DNA of 64,000 nucleotides from Comamonas odontotermitis (GTDB lineage: Bacteria; Pseudomonadota; Gammaproteobacteria; Burkholderiales; Burkholderiaceae_C), in NCBI RefSeq assembly GCF_020080045.1, contig NZ_CP083451.1, positions 3,583,001-3,647,000 of the forward strand. Direction: 5' to 3'. Below are positions 8,936 to 20,292 of this stretch, one piece after another. Numbering within the stretch: position 1 is the stretch's first letter; each line of letters begins with the position of its first letter. The position numbers and the translations under genes are program-made. Below the pieces are notes generated by a model. That model was not told where the DNA came from and did no database searches. It was given only the letters and a program-made list of their open reading frames with translations.

Positions 8936-9835
8936 ATGGATCACTCCGCCCTGACACTGCTCGTGGAAATCATCGACGCTGGCAACCTGAGCCGCGCCGC
9001 TTCCAAACTGAAGATGAGCCGCGCCAATGTCAGCTACCACCTCACGCAGTTGGAAAAGACCGTTGGCGTGCAGTTGGTGCGCCGCACCACGCGCCGGGTG
9101 GAGCCCACCGAAGTCGGCCTGCGCCTGTACGAACACGGCCACGCCATCCGCAACGAACTGGCTGCGGCGGGTGAAACCATTCGCAGCCTGGGCAAAGGGT
9201 TGCAGGGCCGCGTGGGGCTGGCCGTGCCCAGCGGCTACGGCCAGTTGGTGATGACGGATTGGCTGATCGCCTTCAAGCGCCAATACCCCGACATCGTGCT
9301 GGACCTGATTTTCGAGAACCGCGTGGACAACCTCGTGCGCGATGAAGTGGACATTGCCGTGCGCGTGCTGCCCACGCCGCCCGACAGCCTGGTGGCGCGC
9401 CACATGGGCGAGATGAACTACGTGGCCTGCGCCAGCATTGACTACGCCCGCCAGAACATGCTGCCCCAGCAGCCCGAGGACTTGCGCCATGTACCGCTGA
9501 TCACCAGCGGCGTCGTCGGCAAGCAGTTGCTGGTGCGCGCCTACCAGGGCGAGCTGCGCAAGGAGATCCGGCTGGAGCCCACCTTGATCTCCGAGCACTT
9601 TCCGTTTCTGCGCCAGGGCATCATGGCAGGGCTGGGCGTGGGCATCGTGCCCGATTACGTGATCCGCGCCGAGGTGGAACGCGGCGAAGTCGTCACCACC
9701 CTGCGCGACTGGCGGCTGAGCATCTTCGGCAACAACATGTACCTGCTGTGGATGCCCAACCGCCACCAGACCAAGGCCGTGCGAACGATGATCGACTTTC
9801 TGCTGGAGCGGGCCGAGGCGGAGCGCCCTGCCTGA
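8936..9835 (+). CDS. LysR-family transcriptional regulator
   Basis: A 299-aa LysR protein. The N-terminal winged HTH (about 1-60: LSRAASKLKMSRANVSYHLT then QLEKTVGVQLVRRTTRRVEPTE) is clear, followed by a periplasmic-binding-like effector domain starting near GLQGRVGLAVPSGYG and including GIMAGLGVGIVPDYVI. It is divergent from the beta-oxidation gene run, with a perfect palindrome in the spacer, so regulation of that run by an acyl-CoA or aromatic acid intermediate is the natural inference. The effector cannot be deduced. Confidence 0.93.
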   Translation: MDHSALTLLVEIIDAGNLSRAASKLKMSRANVSYHLTQLEKTVGVQLVRRTTRRVEPTEVGLRLYEHGHAIRNELAAAGETIRSLGKGLQGRVGLAVPSGYGQLVMTDWLIAFKRQYPDIVLDLIFENRVDNLVRDEVDIAVRVLPTPPDSLVARHMGEMNYVACASIDYARQNMLPQQPEDLRHVPLITSGVVGKQLLVRAYQGELRKEIRLEPTLISEHFPFLRQGIMAGLGVGIVPDYVIRAEVERGEVVTTLRDWRLSIFGNNMYLLWMPNRHQTKAVRTMIDFLLERAEAERPA

Positions 9836-9839
9836 GTCT

Positions 9840-9897
9840 GTGAAAACTATTAAAACAATAGCATCAAACGCATACTGGGTAAGCGCCAGGATTGCTT
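9840..9897. repeat. Dispersed intergenic repeat, copy 4
   Basis: Between the convergent LysR and bestrophin-like genes: AAAACAATAGCATC followed by GGGTAAGCGCCAGGATTGC and a T-run. Its placement and T-run mean it could also act as a weak terminator. Confidence 0.5.
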
Positions 9898-9919
9898 TTT
9901 GCATCAATCCCAGCTGCAG

Positions 9920-10843
9920 TCACAGCAGAATACAGTCCCTGACCTTGGGCTTGGCCGTGCGCGGCGGCTCGCCCACCACCTCCAGCACCGAAGATTCGAT
10001 CGTGTAGCACAGGCTGCCCAGGGCCAGGTCATTGGCAGCCAGGCCAAAGGGGTGCTCCAGCTCGGCGCCCAGGGCCTCCAACGCAAAGAAGGTGTAGCCC
10101 AGAAAACAGACGATGACCGGCGTCATCGGGCCGATCGTGTCCAACAGGCCAAAGGGCAGCAAAAAGCAGTAGATGTACACGCAGCGGTGCAGGATGACCG
10201 AATAGGTGAACGGAATCGGCGTGCCCGAAATGCGCTCGCACCCACCCACCGCATTGCCCAGGCGCGCGAGCGATTGCTCCAGCGCGGGCACCACGGCCGC
10301 CGCCACCTTGCCGCTGCGCAACTGCTCGCCCACCCACTCCTGCACCAGCAGCAGCGCCATCGCGGCGGGAAAACGCGCACCGGCAACGCGCTCCACATCG
10401 CCCGGCGGCAAGAAGGCCGCGAGCTCGGCGCGTGCATCGCTCTCGCGCAACTGGTGCTTGAGCGCATAGGCAAATGCACACAGGCGCTGCGCCAGCAGCT
10501 TTGCATGGGCCCTGTCACCTGCCTCGTCACCCACCACGGCCAGCGCCTGCGCCGTCAGGTGGCGGCTTTCCACCAGCAGCACGCCCCACAGGGTGCGGGC
10601 TTCCCAGAACCGGGCATACGAGGTGCTGTTGCGAAAGCCGAGAAAAATCGCCAGCGTCAGGCCAATCAACGAGAAAGGCACGAAGTTCAGCGACACCTTC
10701 CAGTCCAGGATTGAGCCGTGGATCACGGTAACGACGATGGCCAGCACCGTGATGGTGATCAATTGCGGCAGGATCACCGGCAGGATGGAGCCGCGCCACA
10801 CAAAGAGCATGCGCAACCAGTGCACCGAAGGACGAACGATCAT
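9920..10843 (-). CDS. Bestrophin-like (YneE family) membrane channel
   Basis: A 307-aa integral membrane protein. Family signatures are GFRNSTSYARFWEARTLWG near residue 70 and the C-terminal ALGAELEHPFGLAANDLALG. Hydrophobic segments around 20-42, 52-68, 220-245 and 250-270 fit four transmembrane helices. Bacterial bestrophins form pentameric ion channels at the inner membrane; ion selectivity cannot be read here. Translation starts at the ATG at 10843 with a weak ribosome-binding site. It is convergent with the LysR gene and followed at its 5' side by rarA on the same strand 94 bp away. Confidence 0.88.
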   Translation of the reverse strand: MIVRPSVHWLRMLFVWRGSILPVILPQLITITVLAIVVTVIHGSILDWKVSLNFVPFSLIGLTLAIFLGFRNSTSYARFWEARTLWGVLLVESRHLTAQALAVVGDEAGDRAHAKLLAQRLCAFAYALKHQLRESDARAELAAFLPPGDVERVAGARFPAAMALLLVQEWVGEQLRSGKVAAAVVPALEQSLARLGNAVGGCERISGTPIPFTYSVILHRCVYIYCFLLPFGLLDTIGPMTPVIVCFLGYTFFALEALGAELEHPFGLAANDLALGSLCYTIESSVLEVVGEPPRTAKPKVRDCILL

Positions 10844-10937
10844 GGCCGGTATTGTCCGCCTTGCCGCCCGCCTGCTGCGCAGAAATTGCTAAAAATCTGA
10901 TGCTTTTGGCGGGCGCAGCCAGCGCCCTGGCCCCGCG

Positions 10938-12263
10938 TCAATCCTGCGCCTCGTCTTCAGCGGGCTTGGCAGCCGCGTTGCGCGCGCGCAGCTCGTCCAG
11001 CTTGGCGCCGATCTTGATCTCCAGGCCGCGCGGCACCGGTTGGTAGAAACTGGGCGGCTCCATGTCCTCTGGAAAATAGCTTTCACCTGCGGCAAAGCCG
11101 CCCTCCTCGTCGTGCGCATAGCGGTAGGCCTTGCCGTAATCGAGGTCCTTCATCAGCTGGGTGGGCGCATTGCGCAGGTGCAGTGGCACCGGCCGGGTGC
11201 CGTCCTGCTTGACGAAGGCCTTGGCCTGGTTGTAGGCCATGTAGCCCGCATTGCTCTTGGGAGCCACTGCCAGGTAGAGCACCGCCTGGGCCAGTGCCAG
11301 TTCGCCTTCGGGGCTGCCCAGGCGCTCGTAGGTGGCGGCGGCGTCGTTGCACATCTGCATGGCGCGGGGGTCGGCCAGGCCAATGTCCTCCCAGGCCATG
11401 CGCACGATGCGGCGTGCCAGGTAGCGCGGGTCGGCGCCGCCATCGAGCATGCGGCAGAACCAGTACAGCGCGGCGTCCGGGTCCGAGCCACGCACCGATT
11501 TGTGCAGCGCGCTGATGGTGTCGTAGAACTGCTCGCCGCCCTTGTCGTAGCGGCGCATGCGCTCGCCCAGTACCTTGAGCAGCCACGCATCGGTGATGGT
11601 TGCAACCTTCGCCTGCTCGGCGGTGATGGCCAGCGTCTCCAGCGTGTTCAAGAGGCGCCGGGCATCGCCATCCGCATAGGCGATCAAGCGCTCCATTGCT
11701 TCACTTTCGATGGCTGGAATCGCTTGCAGTGCCTGCGCCTTTTCGACAATCTGCCGCAAATCGTCAGCGGTCAGGCTTTGCAGCACATAGACGGCGGCGC
11801 GCGAGAGCAAGGCCGAGTTGACCTCGAACGAAGGGTTTTCGGTGGTGGCGCCGATGAAGGTGAAGAGCCCGCTTTCCACATGCGGCAAGAACGCATCCTG
11901 CTGGCTTTTGTTGAAGCGGTGCACCTCATCCACAAACACAATGGTGCGCTGTTGCATCAGGCCGTCGCGCGCAGATTGCGCCTGCTCCACGGCTTCGCGG
12001 ATGTCCTTGACGCCGCCGAGCACGGCGCTGATCGAGATGAACTGCGCGTCGAAGGCATCGGCCATCAGGCGCGCAATCGTGGTCTTGCCCACGCCCGGCG
12101 GCCCCCACAGAATGCAGCTGTGCGGGCGGCCTGATTCAAATGCCAGCCGCAGCGGCATGCCTTCGCCCAGCACCTGCTGCTGGCCCACCACATCGGCCAG
12201 CGTGCGCGGGCGCAGGCGCTCGGCCAAGGGTTGGTGTGATGGATGGAAAGAAGGGCTACTCAT
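10938..12263 (-). CDS. rarA: Replication-associated recombination protein A (MgsA AAA+ ATPase)
   Basis: A 441-aa AAA+ ATPase related to clamp loaders and RuvB. Walker A is GPPGVGKT (residues 54-61) and Walker B is IVFVDEVHRF; the sensor region IGATTENPSFEVN and the C-terminal tetramerisation part (EDIGLADPRAM; YLAVAPKSNAGYMAYNQA) are intact. RarA acts at stalled forks with SSB. The start is placed at the ATG at 12263 because family homology begins there; a longer in-frame extension to 12458 is Arg/Ala-rich shadow sequence. In many proteobacteria rarA follows lolA directly; here about 3.3 kb of other genes lie between. Confidence 0.95.
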   Translation of the reverse strand: MSSPSFHPSHQPLAERLRPRTLADVVGQQQVLGEGMPLRLAFESGRPHSCILWGPPGVGKTTIARLMADAFDAQFISISAVLGGVKDIREAVEQAQSARDGLMQQRTIVFVDEVHRFNKSQQDAFLPHVESGLFTFIGATTENPSFEVNSALLSRAAVYVLQSLTADDLRQIVEKAQALQAIPAIESEAMERLIAYADGDARRLLNTLETLAITAEQAKVATITDAWLLKVLGERMRRYDKGGEQFYDTISALHKSVRGSDPDAALYWFCRMLDGGADPRYLARRIVRMAWEDIGLADPRAMQMCNDAAATYERLGSPEGELALAQAVLYLAVAPKSNAGYMAYNQAKAFVKQDGTRPVPLHLRNAPTQLMKDLDYGKAYRYAHDEEGGFAAGESYFPEDMEPPSFYQPVPRGLEIKIGAKLDELRARNAAAKPAEDEAQD

Positions 12264-12568
12264 ACAGTGTGCGGCGGGTGCCGCACGCAGCGCCCACCCT
12301 GGTTCAGAACATCGGTCTCGGTTGATGGTACGCCTGCGCCATTGCTGCCAACAGCGCATGCACCGTACGGCATATCGTAGCCTGCCTGCAGCCTGCGCGC
12401 GGCAAAGCCATGGCTCGGCCGGTGCGGCAGGCAGCGCGATAGGCCGCCTGCTGCACAAGACAACCGCCCCTCCAGCGTCCCCACCCCCTGCAGGCCCATC
12501 GATTGACCGGTGTCACGGGCCTCTTTAGGATCGGGCACGCCCCTTTGCGGCGTTCCAAGGAGATACCC

Positions 12569-12784
12569 ATGAGCGCAGATACCCCGGTGAAAGGCCCGGC
12601 TTCGTACTTTCCATCCATCGAGAAGACGTACGGCCACCCGGTCGCACACTGGTTCGGGATTCTGGACACGGTCAAGGAGAAAAAGCACATGGAACAGGTC
12701 GCGTTTCTGAAAGAGCACCACCAGCTCGGCCATGGGCATGCCAACGCCCTGGTGGCTTTCCACCTGGCCCGGCAAAAGGGCTAA
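12569..12784 (+). CDS. DUF4287 domain-containing small protein
   Basis: A 71-aa protein with the DUF4287 pattern: VKGPASYFPSIEKTYGHPV at the N-terminus and LKEHHQLGHGHANALVAFHL at the C-terminus. The ATG at 12569 has AAGGAG about 7 nt upstream; a 22-residue upstream extension is not supported. Function is unknown for the family; members are common small cytoplasmic proteins in proteobacteria and actinobacteria. No operon partner is evident. Confidence 0.8.
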   Translation: MSADTPVKGPASYFPSIEKTYGHPVAHWFGILDTVKEKKHMEQVAFLKEHHQLGHGHANALVAFHLARQKG

Positions 12785-13031
12785 GAACGCGTTTACGATC
12801 TCCTCCAGAACTACTTGCCTGGGGTCTGCAGAGAACCCCTAGCCGCCGTCCGGCATCCCTTGCCTGCGCGGGCCGGTTTCCCTATCATCCGGTCTGCCCT
12901 TACGCACCCATGCGCAAACAGGGCCGTAAGCGTTCAACGTCAAACAACGCGCCACCATCTCCGGCAGGGCCGGGGTGCTTGCCCTTTCTGGGCGAAAGGC
13001 GCCTTTGCTTGACCCGGTCTTTGACTTTCTT

Positions 13032-13301
13032 ATGAACGCTTTCAACAAACCCACCATTTTCTTCGGCATCCCCAAGCTACCCGCCCGCTATGCCTCGCTG
13101 GTCATGCCGCTCCTGCTGTCCATTCTGATGACGTGCATCGTCTCGCTGATCAGCACCTTCAATGGCATCGGCCTCGCCCCCGAATTTGCGTCCAAGTGGC
13201 TCAGGGCATGGGGTGTTTCGTGGCTGGTCGCATTTCCGGTACTGCTGCTTGCGCTGCCGGTGGTTCGCAAGGCAACAGCGGCACTCGTGCATACCCGTTG
13301 A
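13032..13301 (+). CDS. DUF2798 small membrane protein
   Basis: An 89-aa protein with two predicted transmembrane helices, about residues 24-44 and 63-80. The line KLPARYASLVMPLLLSILMT and the W-G-V-S-W-L-V-A-F-P-V block match the DUF2798 family of inner-membrane proteins of unknown role. The start at 13032 is chosen because homology begins soon after; an upstream in-frame ATG at 12975 would add 19 residues. Confidence 0.78.
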   Translation: MNAFNKPTIFFGIPKLPARYASLVMPLLLSILMTCIVSLISTFNGIGLAPEFASKWLRAWGVSWLVAFPVLLLALPVVRKATAALVHTR

Positions 13302-13362
13302 GCATTACGCGTTTCTGGGCATCAGCGCTTTCTCAGTAAGCGCTGGTAGCTATATTTAGAAT
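13300..13362. repeat. Dispersed intergenic repeat, copy 5
   Basis: Between the DUF2798 and GNAT genes. TCAGCGCTTTCTCAGTAAGC then GCTGGTAGCTATATT; the two GCGCTT-type halves form an imperfect hairpin. It may also end transcription of the upstream gene. Confidence 0.6.
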
Positions 13363-13386
13363 AGCACCACCTTTGCCTATCCAGAT

Positions 13387-13854
13387 ATGACGCCGCACAT
13401 CCAGGAAATTCCCGCCCACGAAGCGCCCATGGCGCTCCTGCTGCTTGCCGACCCTTCGGAAGACAAGATCCGCGCCTACCTGCCCGGGTCACGCTGCTTT
13501 GTGGCGTCCAACGGTGTAGAGATGGTTGCCGCATGCGTGGTCAAGCCCATGGGCGGCGGCATTCATGAACTCATGAGCATTGCCGTGCCACCTGCCCACC
13601 AGAAGCAGGGCCACGGGGCGACGCTGTTGCAATGGGTGATTGCCTTTTTCCGCAATGCAGGCGCACACCAGCTGGAAGTGGGCACAGGCTCGTTTGGCTA
13701 TCAGCTCGCCTTCTACCAGCGACATGGGTTTCGGGTTTCCAGCATCGAGCGGGATTTCTTTGTCAACAACTACCCTGCACCCATCTTTGAAGACGGCATC
13801 CAGCTTCTGGACATGCTGCGCCTCACCTTGCCATATTCCGGCAAGGCACGCTGA
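13387..13854 (+). CDS. GNAT-family N-acetyltransferase
   Basis: A 155-aa acetyltransferase of the GNAT fold. Motif A, which binds acetyl-CoA pyrophosphate, is SIAVPPAHQKQGHGATLLQ (Q-x-x-G-x-G/A-like), and the following VGTGSFGYQLAFYQRHGFRV is a typical motif B with the Tyr general acid. The acceptor substrate is unknown. The gene stands alone between a dispersed repeat and a 334-bp gap. Confidence 0.85.
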   Translation: MTPHIQEIPAHEAPMALLLLADPSEDKIRAYLPGSRCFVASNGVEMVAACVVKPMGGGIHELMSIAVPPAHQKQGHGATLLQWVIAFFRNAGAHQLEVGTGSFGYQLAFYQRHGFRVSSIERDFFVNNYPAPIFEDGIQLLDMLRLTLPYSGKAR

Positions 13855-14188
13855 AATGCTTCTGCCTTGGAGCATTTGGTGATTTCCTGCTGAAAATCAG
13901 ACTTTTCGGCAAGGATGAATGCACTTTGCGCCGAAAGGACACATTTTTCGCGGAAAATAAGGGTTTATACGGACCCATGAGCGCTCTGCAGAAAAGGGCT
14001 GCCATCCACCGCCAGGAACCCGTTTGCCGGTGATGCAGCCATTGCACAGCCACCCACTTCGGCGGGATTGCCGCCGGCACCTGCAAAACGATGCGCCCTG
14101 CCATGCCGGCAGCGCGCACGGCCTCCGTGAATGAATCTTTCAGGCGCTGACGCTCCCCGCGCACCGCCTGTTCTGCATTGGGATCACC
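13855..14188. other. Non-coding gap before brnQ
   Basis: No supported gene. The stretch 13885-13955 contains two related segments (GAAAATCAGACTTTTCGGCAAGG and, 30 bp on, GCGCCGAAAGGACAC) that can pair in part. A leader or promoter for brnQ is expected here, but I could not identify a convincing -35/-10 pair or riboswitch. Confidence 0.4.
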
Positions 14189-15508
14189 ATGAAAACACTG
14201 AAAACCAGGGACATCATCGCCCTCGGGTTCATGACCTTTGCCCTGTTTCTGGGCGCTGGCAACATCATCTTTCCGCCGATTGTCGGCATGGCGGCTGGCG
14301 GCAATCTGCTGGGCGCAACCATCGGCTTCCTGCTCACTGGCGTGGGCTTGCCGCTTCTAGGCGTCGTGGCGCTGGCGCGCGTGGGCGGTGGCCTCGATAC
14401 CCTCACCCACCCCATTGGCCGCATTGCAGGCACGGTACTCGCCTGCGCCATCTATCTCACGATTGGCCCGCTGTTTGCCACGCCGCGCACGGCCACGGTC
14501 TCGTTCGAGATGGGTCTGGCGCCCTTTGTCGGCAACACGCCCGTCATGCTGCTGGTGTTCACCATTGTCTATTTCTCGCTGGTGATGCTGCTGTCGCTGT
14601 TCCCGGGCAAGCTGATGGACAACATCGGCAAGATCATCACGCCGGTGCTGATCTTGGCGCTCGCCATTCTCGGTGGTGCCGCCATTTTTGCACCTGTGGG
14701 TGGCTACAGCACGGAAACTGCTGACTACAGCACCCAAATGGCAGCATTCGCCCAGGGTTTTCTGCAGGGTTACCAGACCATGGATGCGCTCGCCTCGCTG
14801 GTCTTCGGCATCGTGATCGTCAATGCCATCAAGGCTGCGGGCGTGGCAGACCGGCGCCTGCACACCCGCTACGCCATCTATGCGGGGCTGATTGCTGCCA
14901 CAGGCCTGGGCCTGGTGTATGTGTCGCTGCTCTACCTGGGCGCGACGAGCGGAACACTGGCCGGCAATGCGGCCACCGGCGTGCAGATTCTGACGACCTA
15001 TGTGCAGCACACCTTTGGCAGCGCGGGCCTGTACCTGCTGGCCGCCGTCATCCTTCTGGCTTGTTTGACGACGGGCGTGGGCCTGGTGAGCGCCTGCAGC
15101 GCCTTCTTCAGTGACCTGACCGGTTTTTCGTACCGGGGCGTTGTGGTGGCTCTGAGCATTTTCAGCGCCACCGTCGCCAACCAGGGCCTGGCGCAGTTGA
15201 TCGCGGTCGCCGTGCCCGTGCTGGTGGGCATCTACCCCGTGGCCATCGCGCTGATTGCGCTGAGCCTGATGCACCGCTGGAGCCAGCCCAGCCGTGTCTA
15301 CATTCCCGTGATGCTGGTGGCCCTGCTATTTGGCCTGCTCGATGCCGCCAAGGCACTGCAATGGACAGCCCTGGTGCCCGACTGGCTGGACCGCCTGCCC
15401 GGCGCAGCCCTGGGCATGGGCTGGGTGACACCGGTGGTTGCTACCCTTATTGCAGCAGCTTGCGCAGACTGGGTGAGCGCCAGGCAACAAAAACCTGTCA
15501 AGGCCTGA
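14189..15508 (+). CDS. brnQ: Branched-chain amino acid:cation symporter
   Basis: A 439-aa, highly hydrophobic protein of the LIVCS family. The opening IALGFMTFALFLGAGNIIFP and the next block GVGLPLLGVVALARVGGGLD, then IYLTIGPLFATPRTATVSFE, are characteristic. It imports Leu, Ile and Val with Na+ or H+ through about 12 membrane helices. The gene is convergent with lolA, sharing the terminator at 15555-15586. Confidence 0.93.
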   Translation: MKTLKTRDIIALGFMTFALFLGAGNIIFPPIVGMAAGGNLLGATIGFLLTGVGLPLLGVVALARVGGGLDTLTHPIGRIAGTVLACAIYLTIGPLFATPRTATVSFEMGLAPFVGNTPVMLLVFTIVYFSLVMLLSLFPGKLMDNIGKIITPVLILALAILGGAAIFAPVGGYSTETADYSTQMAAFAQGFLQGYQTMDALASLVFGIVIVNAIKAAGVADRRLHTRYAIYAGLIAATGLGLVYVSLLYLGATSGTLAGNAATGVQILTTYVQHTFGSAGLYLLAAVILLACLTTGVGLVSACSAFFSDLTGFSYRGVVVALSIFSATVANQGLAQLIAVAVPVLVGIYPVAIALIALSLMHRWSQPSRVYIPVMLVALLFGLLDAAKALQWTALVPDWLDRLPGAALGMGWVTPVVATLIAAACADWVSARQQKPVKA

Positions 15509-15554
15509 GGCCTGGCATCTTTGACGGGGCGAGCGCCTCGGCCCCTCCAACAAC

Positions 15555-15586
15555 AAAGCCCTGGCAGCACATGCGGCCAGGGCTTT
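15555..15586. terminator. Bidirectional terminator between brnQ and lolA
   Basis: An 11-bp perfect stem (AAAGCCCTGGC / GCCAGGGCTTT) with a 10-nt loop and T-rich exit on the plus strand, placed between two convergent genes. Confidence 0.85.
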
Positions 15587-15617
15587 TCCACGATTGGAGT
15601 TCCGGTTTGCCGCCGGT

Positions 15618-16250
15618 TTACTGCCGGATCACTTCCGCCCCCGAGGGAATGCTGAATTCAAAGGCAGACGAGGGGAGCGATGGCAGGGTCTTGAGCCCCA
15701 CAAACCGCACCACAGAGCGCTGGCCAAAGCCGTCTTCGATCTCCAGCGCCGTCAGCTCGTCGCCCTTGAAGCCGACCTTCACATTCTTGAGCTGGCCATC
15801 CTGGCCCTTGGGCGTGGCCAGCACCCATTGCTGACCATCGGCATCGGGGGCATTGGACAGGTTGAATTCGCTCTTCAAGGCCTGCAGGCTGGCTGCGGAT
15901 GCGAGCAGTGCAGCGGGCGTCTGGCCCAGGGCCTTGCTCTGCTGGCGTTGGGTGACCTGGTTCAGATCGGCGTCGAATAGGGTCAAGGTGGTGCCGTCAG
16001 CCACGATGGTCTGCTCGAAAGGCTTCTTGTACAGAAACTTGAACTTGCCCGGCCGCTGGAATGCAAAGCTGCCGCTGGAAGTCTTGACGCGCGGCGCCTG
16101 GCCTTCCTTGGCGGGCGAGGTGACTGTCTGGGTAAAGCTGGCTTCGCCAGCCTGCGAATTTTTCAGAAACTGTTCAAGGCTTTGCAGGCCATCAGCCTGA
16201 GCCCAGCTGCTGAAGCCAGCCAGTGCGGCGGCGGCAATCCAATATTTCAT
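15618..16250 (-). CDS. lolA: Outer-membrane lipoprotein carrier protein
   Basis: A 210-aa periplasmic chaperone that receives lipoproteins from LolCDE and hands them to LolB. A signal peptide of about 19 residues (MKYWIAAAALAGFSSWAQA) precedes GLQSLEQFLKNSQAGEASF. FAFQRPGKFKFLYKKPFEQ and IVADGTTLTLFDADLNQVTQ are LolA signatures. The ATG at 16250 has AAGGA upstream and leads into the signal peptide, so the longer in-frame start at 16316 is rejected. It follows ftsK on the same strand as in many proteobacteria, but a terminator separates them. Confidence 0.93.
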   Translation of the reverse strand: MKYWIAAAALAGFSSWAQADGLQSLEQFLKNSQAGEASFTQTVTSPAKEGQAPRVKTSSGSFAFQRPGKFKFLYKKPFEQTIVADGTTLTLFDADLNQVTQRQQSKALGQTPAALLASAASLQALKSEFNLSNAPDADGQQWVLATPKGQDGQLKNVKVGFKGDELTALEIEDGFGQRSVVRFVGLKTLPSLPSSAFEFSIPSGAEVIRQ

Positions 16251-16314
16251 CCGAATTCCTTTCTGGACACAGGCCAGCGCCTGCGCAATGGGGCAGATTA
16301 TGGGGTTGGAATGC

Positions 16315-16361
16315 AAAAGGCACCGAAAGTGCCGGCAACTGCCAGGTTTTCGGTGCCTTTT
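16315..16361 (-). terminator. Terminator downstream of ftsK
   Basis: Long stem AAAAGGCACCGAAA / TTTTCGGTGCCTTTT flanking an 18-nt loop, 41 bp after the ftsK stop. It is symmetrical enough to work in both directions. Confidence 0.8.
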
Positions 16362-16401
16362 GCGCTAATTTACGCGGCAGAGATGCTGGTAACCGCCTGC
16401 A

Positions 16402-18822
16402 TCACTCGTCGCCGCCGGGCCTGTGGGCCACCAGCACCTCACGCTGGCCGCTGCCGGTGAGCGCACTCACCAGCCCTGCACGCTCCATCTCTTCGAGCAG
16501 GTTGGCCGAACGGTTGTAGCCGATGCGCAGCTTGCGCTGCACGTACGAGATGCTGGCCTTGCGGTCCTTGAGCACGATCTCGACCGCCTGGTCGTACATC
16601 GGGTCCTTTTCGCCGCTGCCGCCGCCGTCCTCATCGCCAAAGCCAGAATCGCCGTCGCCCGTGCCACCTTCGAGCACGCCTTCGATGTAATCGGGCTCGC
16701 CCTGCTCCTTGAGGTAGCTGACCACGCGGTGCACTTCGTCATCCGAGACAAAGGCGCCATGCACGCGCACCGGCAGGCCCGTGCCGCTGGCCATGTACAG
16801 CATGTCGCCCATACCCAGGAGCGCTTCGGCGCCCATCTGGTCGAGAATGGTGCGGCTGTCGATCTTGGAGCCGACCGAAAAGGCAATGCGCGAGGGGATG
16901 TTGGCCTTGATGAGGCCGGTGATCACATCGACGCTGGGCCGCTGGGTGGCCAGCACCAGGTGGATACCGGCTGCGCGCGCCTTCTGCGCCAGGCGGGCAA
17001 TGAGCTCTTCGATCTTCTTGCCCACCACCATCATCAGGTCGGCCAGCTCGTCGATCACCACCACAATGTGCGGCAGGCGCTGCAGCGGCTCGGGGGTCTC
17101 GGGCGTCAGGCTGAAGGGGTTGGGAATGAACTCCTCGCGCGCCTTGGCCTCGTCGATCTTGGTGTTGTAGCCGGCCAGGTTGCGCACGCCCAGCTTGCTC
17201 ATCAGCTTGTAGCGACGCTCCATTTCGGCCACGCACCAGTTCAGGCCATTGGCGGCCTGCTTCATATCGGTCACCACCGGGCACAACAGGTGCGGAATGC
17301 CTTCGTAGACCGACATTTCCAGCATCTTGGGGTCGATCATCATCAAGCGCACGTCCTTGGCCTCGGCCTTGTAGAGCACCGAGAGGATCATGGCGTTGAT
17401 ACCCACCGACTTGCCCGAACCGGTGGTACCGGCCACCAGCACGTGCGGCATCTTGGCCAGATCGGCCACCACAGGCTTGCCGATGATGTCCTTGCCCAGG
17501 CCCATGGTGAGCAGGCTTTTGGCCTCGTGGTACTCGTGGGAGCCCAGGATCTCCGTCAGGCGGATGGTCTGGCGCTTGGCGTTGGGCAGCTCCAGCGCCA
17601 TGTAGTTCTTGCCGGGGATAGTCTCCACCACGCGAATCGACACGAGCGAGAGCGAGCGCGCCAGATCCTTGGCGAGGTTGACGATCTGCGAGCCCTTGAC
17701 GCCGGTGGCGGGTTCGATTTCGTAGCGGGTGATCACCGGGCCAGGCGCAGCCTCGACCACGCGGACCTCCACGCCAAAATCCTTGAGCTTTTTCTCGATC
17801 AGGCGGCTGGTCATCTCCAGCGTCTCGTACGACACCGTCTCCTGCACCTTGGGCGCAGGATCCAGCAGATCGACCTGCGGAAGGCGCGTATCGCTCAATT
17901 CATTGAACAGCGGCTTCTGACGCTCCTTCACCACCCGGGCGCTGGGCTGGGCCTGCGGCTTGATGGGCTCGGCAATATGCAGCCCCGGCTCCGCCTGTAC
18001 CGGGCGCACAGCCTTGCCCTGCGGTGGCAGGTCGAACATGCTGTCAAAGCCATCACCGGACGGATCGACACGGGCTGCAGCAGGGGCAGCACTGCTCACC
18101 TCGGCCTCGCGGGCCTGGGCGGCCTTCTTGCCGACCGCCTTGTCGGCGGCCGCTTCGCGGCGCAGCATCAGCTTCTGGAAGAAGCCTTCAATGCCCGCGC
18201 CTACCTTTTCGGTGATCTGGCCCCAGGAAAAACCCAGAATCCACGACATGCCCAACAGCAGCAGCATGACGCCCACGATGCCGGAGGCGGTAAAACCCAT
18301 CCATTTTTCCGCCAGCGGGCCCAGCAGGTAGCCAAGCACACCGCCAGCCGCGCCGGGCAGCTTGGGCTCGAAGCGGTACAGGCGCGACCATTCCAGCGCC
18401 GAGCTGGCCAGCAGCAGCAGCAGCAGCCCGCCCCAGAACACGATACGGCGCCACCACAGTGGACGTGGGTCGCCCGGCGGGTTTTCACCGGCGCGCAGCC
18501 AGCGCGCCAGCGACGAAAACCAGGCCAGCACGGCAGCCACCACCAGCCACCAGACGGAAAAACCGACCATGAAGTAGCCGCCATCGGAGATCATGGCGCC
18601 CAGGCGCCCCATCCAGTTGCTGACGTGCCCCGCCGCCTGCGTGCCCGAGGTGGACCACGCCGGATCCTTGGGCGAGTAGCTCACCATGGCCGCCACGCAG
18701 AATGCCATCATCAGGAAAGTGATGATGAGGACCAGCTCATGCCCAAAGCGGCGCACCCCCATGACCAGCGAGGTGCCAGCGCTGTGGTGCGCGTTCGATT
18801 TTTTCGTTGAATTAGTAGCCAT
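16402..18822 (-). CDS. ftsK: DNA translocase FtsK
   Basis: An 806-aa cell-division DNA pump. The N-terminus has four membrane segments (about 28-50, 84-105, 126-145 and 180-200), a Pro/Gln-containing linker follows, and the motor domain has Walker A GTTGSGKS in [17 protein letters not shown] and Walker B near [13 protein letters not shown]. The C-terminal winged-helix gamma domain ([20 protein letters not shown]) binds KOPS sites and activates XerCD. The start at 18822 is the only one that keeps the basic N-terminus before the first helix. It moves chromosome dimers through the septum. Confidence 0.96.
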   Translation of the reverse strand: MATNSTKKSNAHHSAGTSLVMGVRRFGHELVLIITFLMMAFCVAAMVSYSPKDPAWSTSGTQAAGHVSNWMGRLGAMISDGGYFMVGFSVWWLVVAAVLAWFSSLARWLRAGENPPGDPRPLWWRRIVFWGGLLLLLLASSALEWSRLYRFEPKLPGAAGGVLGYLLGPLAEKWMGFTASGIVGVMLLLLGMSWILGFSWGQITEKVGAGIEGFFQKLMLRREAAADKAVGKKAAQAREAEVSSAAPAAARVDPSGDGFDSMFDLPPQGKAVRPVQAEPGLHIAEPIKPQAQPSARVVKERQKPLFNELSDTRLPQVDLLDPAPKVQETVSYETLEMTSRLIEKKLKDFGVEVRVVEAAPGPVITRYEIEPATGVKGSQIVNLAKDLARSLSLVSIRVVETIPGKNYMALELPNAKRQTIRLTEILGSHEYHEAKSLLTMGLGKDIIGKPVVADLAKMPHVLVAGTTGSGKSVGINAMILSVLYKAEAKDVRLMMIDPKMLEMSVYEGIPHLLCPVVTDMKQAANGLNWCVAEMERRYKLMSKLGVRNLAGYNTKIDEAKAREEFIPNPFSLTPETPEPLQRLPHIVVVIDELADLMMVVGKKIEELIARLAQKARAAGIHLVLATQRPSVDVITGLIKANIPSRIAFSVGSKIDSRTILDQMGAEALLGMGDMLYMASGTGLPVRVHGAFVSDDEVHRVVSYLKEQGEPDYIEGVLEGGTGDGDSGFGDEDGGGSGEKDPMYDQAVEIVLKDRKASISYVQRKLRIGYNRSANLLEEMERAGLVSALTGSGQREVLVAHRPGGDE

Positions 18823-20292
<1,470 letters not shown>

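Noticed and set aside
16423..18810. 795-aa open frame opposite ftsK
   Set aside because: His/Arg/Gly-rich shadow of the ftsK reading frame in high-GC DNA; no domain, no ribosome-binding site. The same applies to 86-913, 926-1933, 2765-3991, 6684-8885 and 31568-33940.
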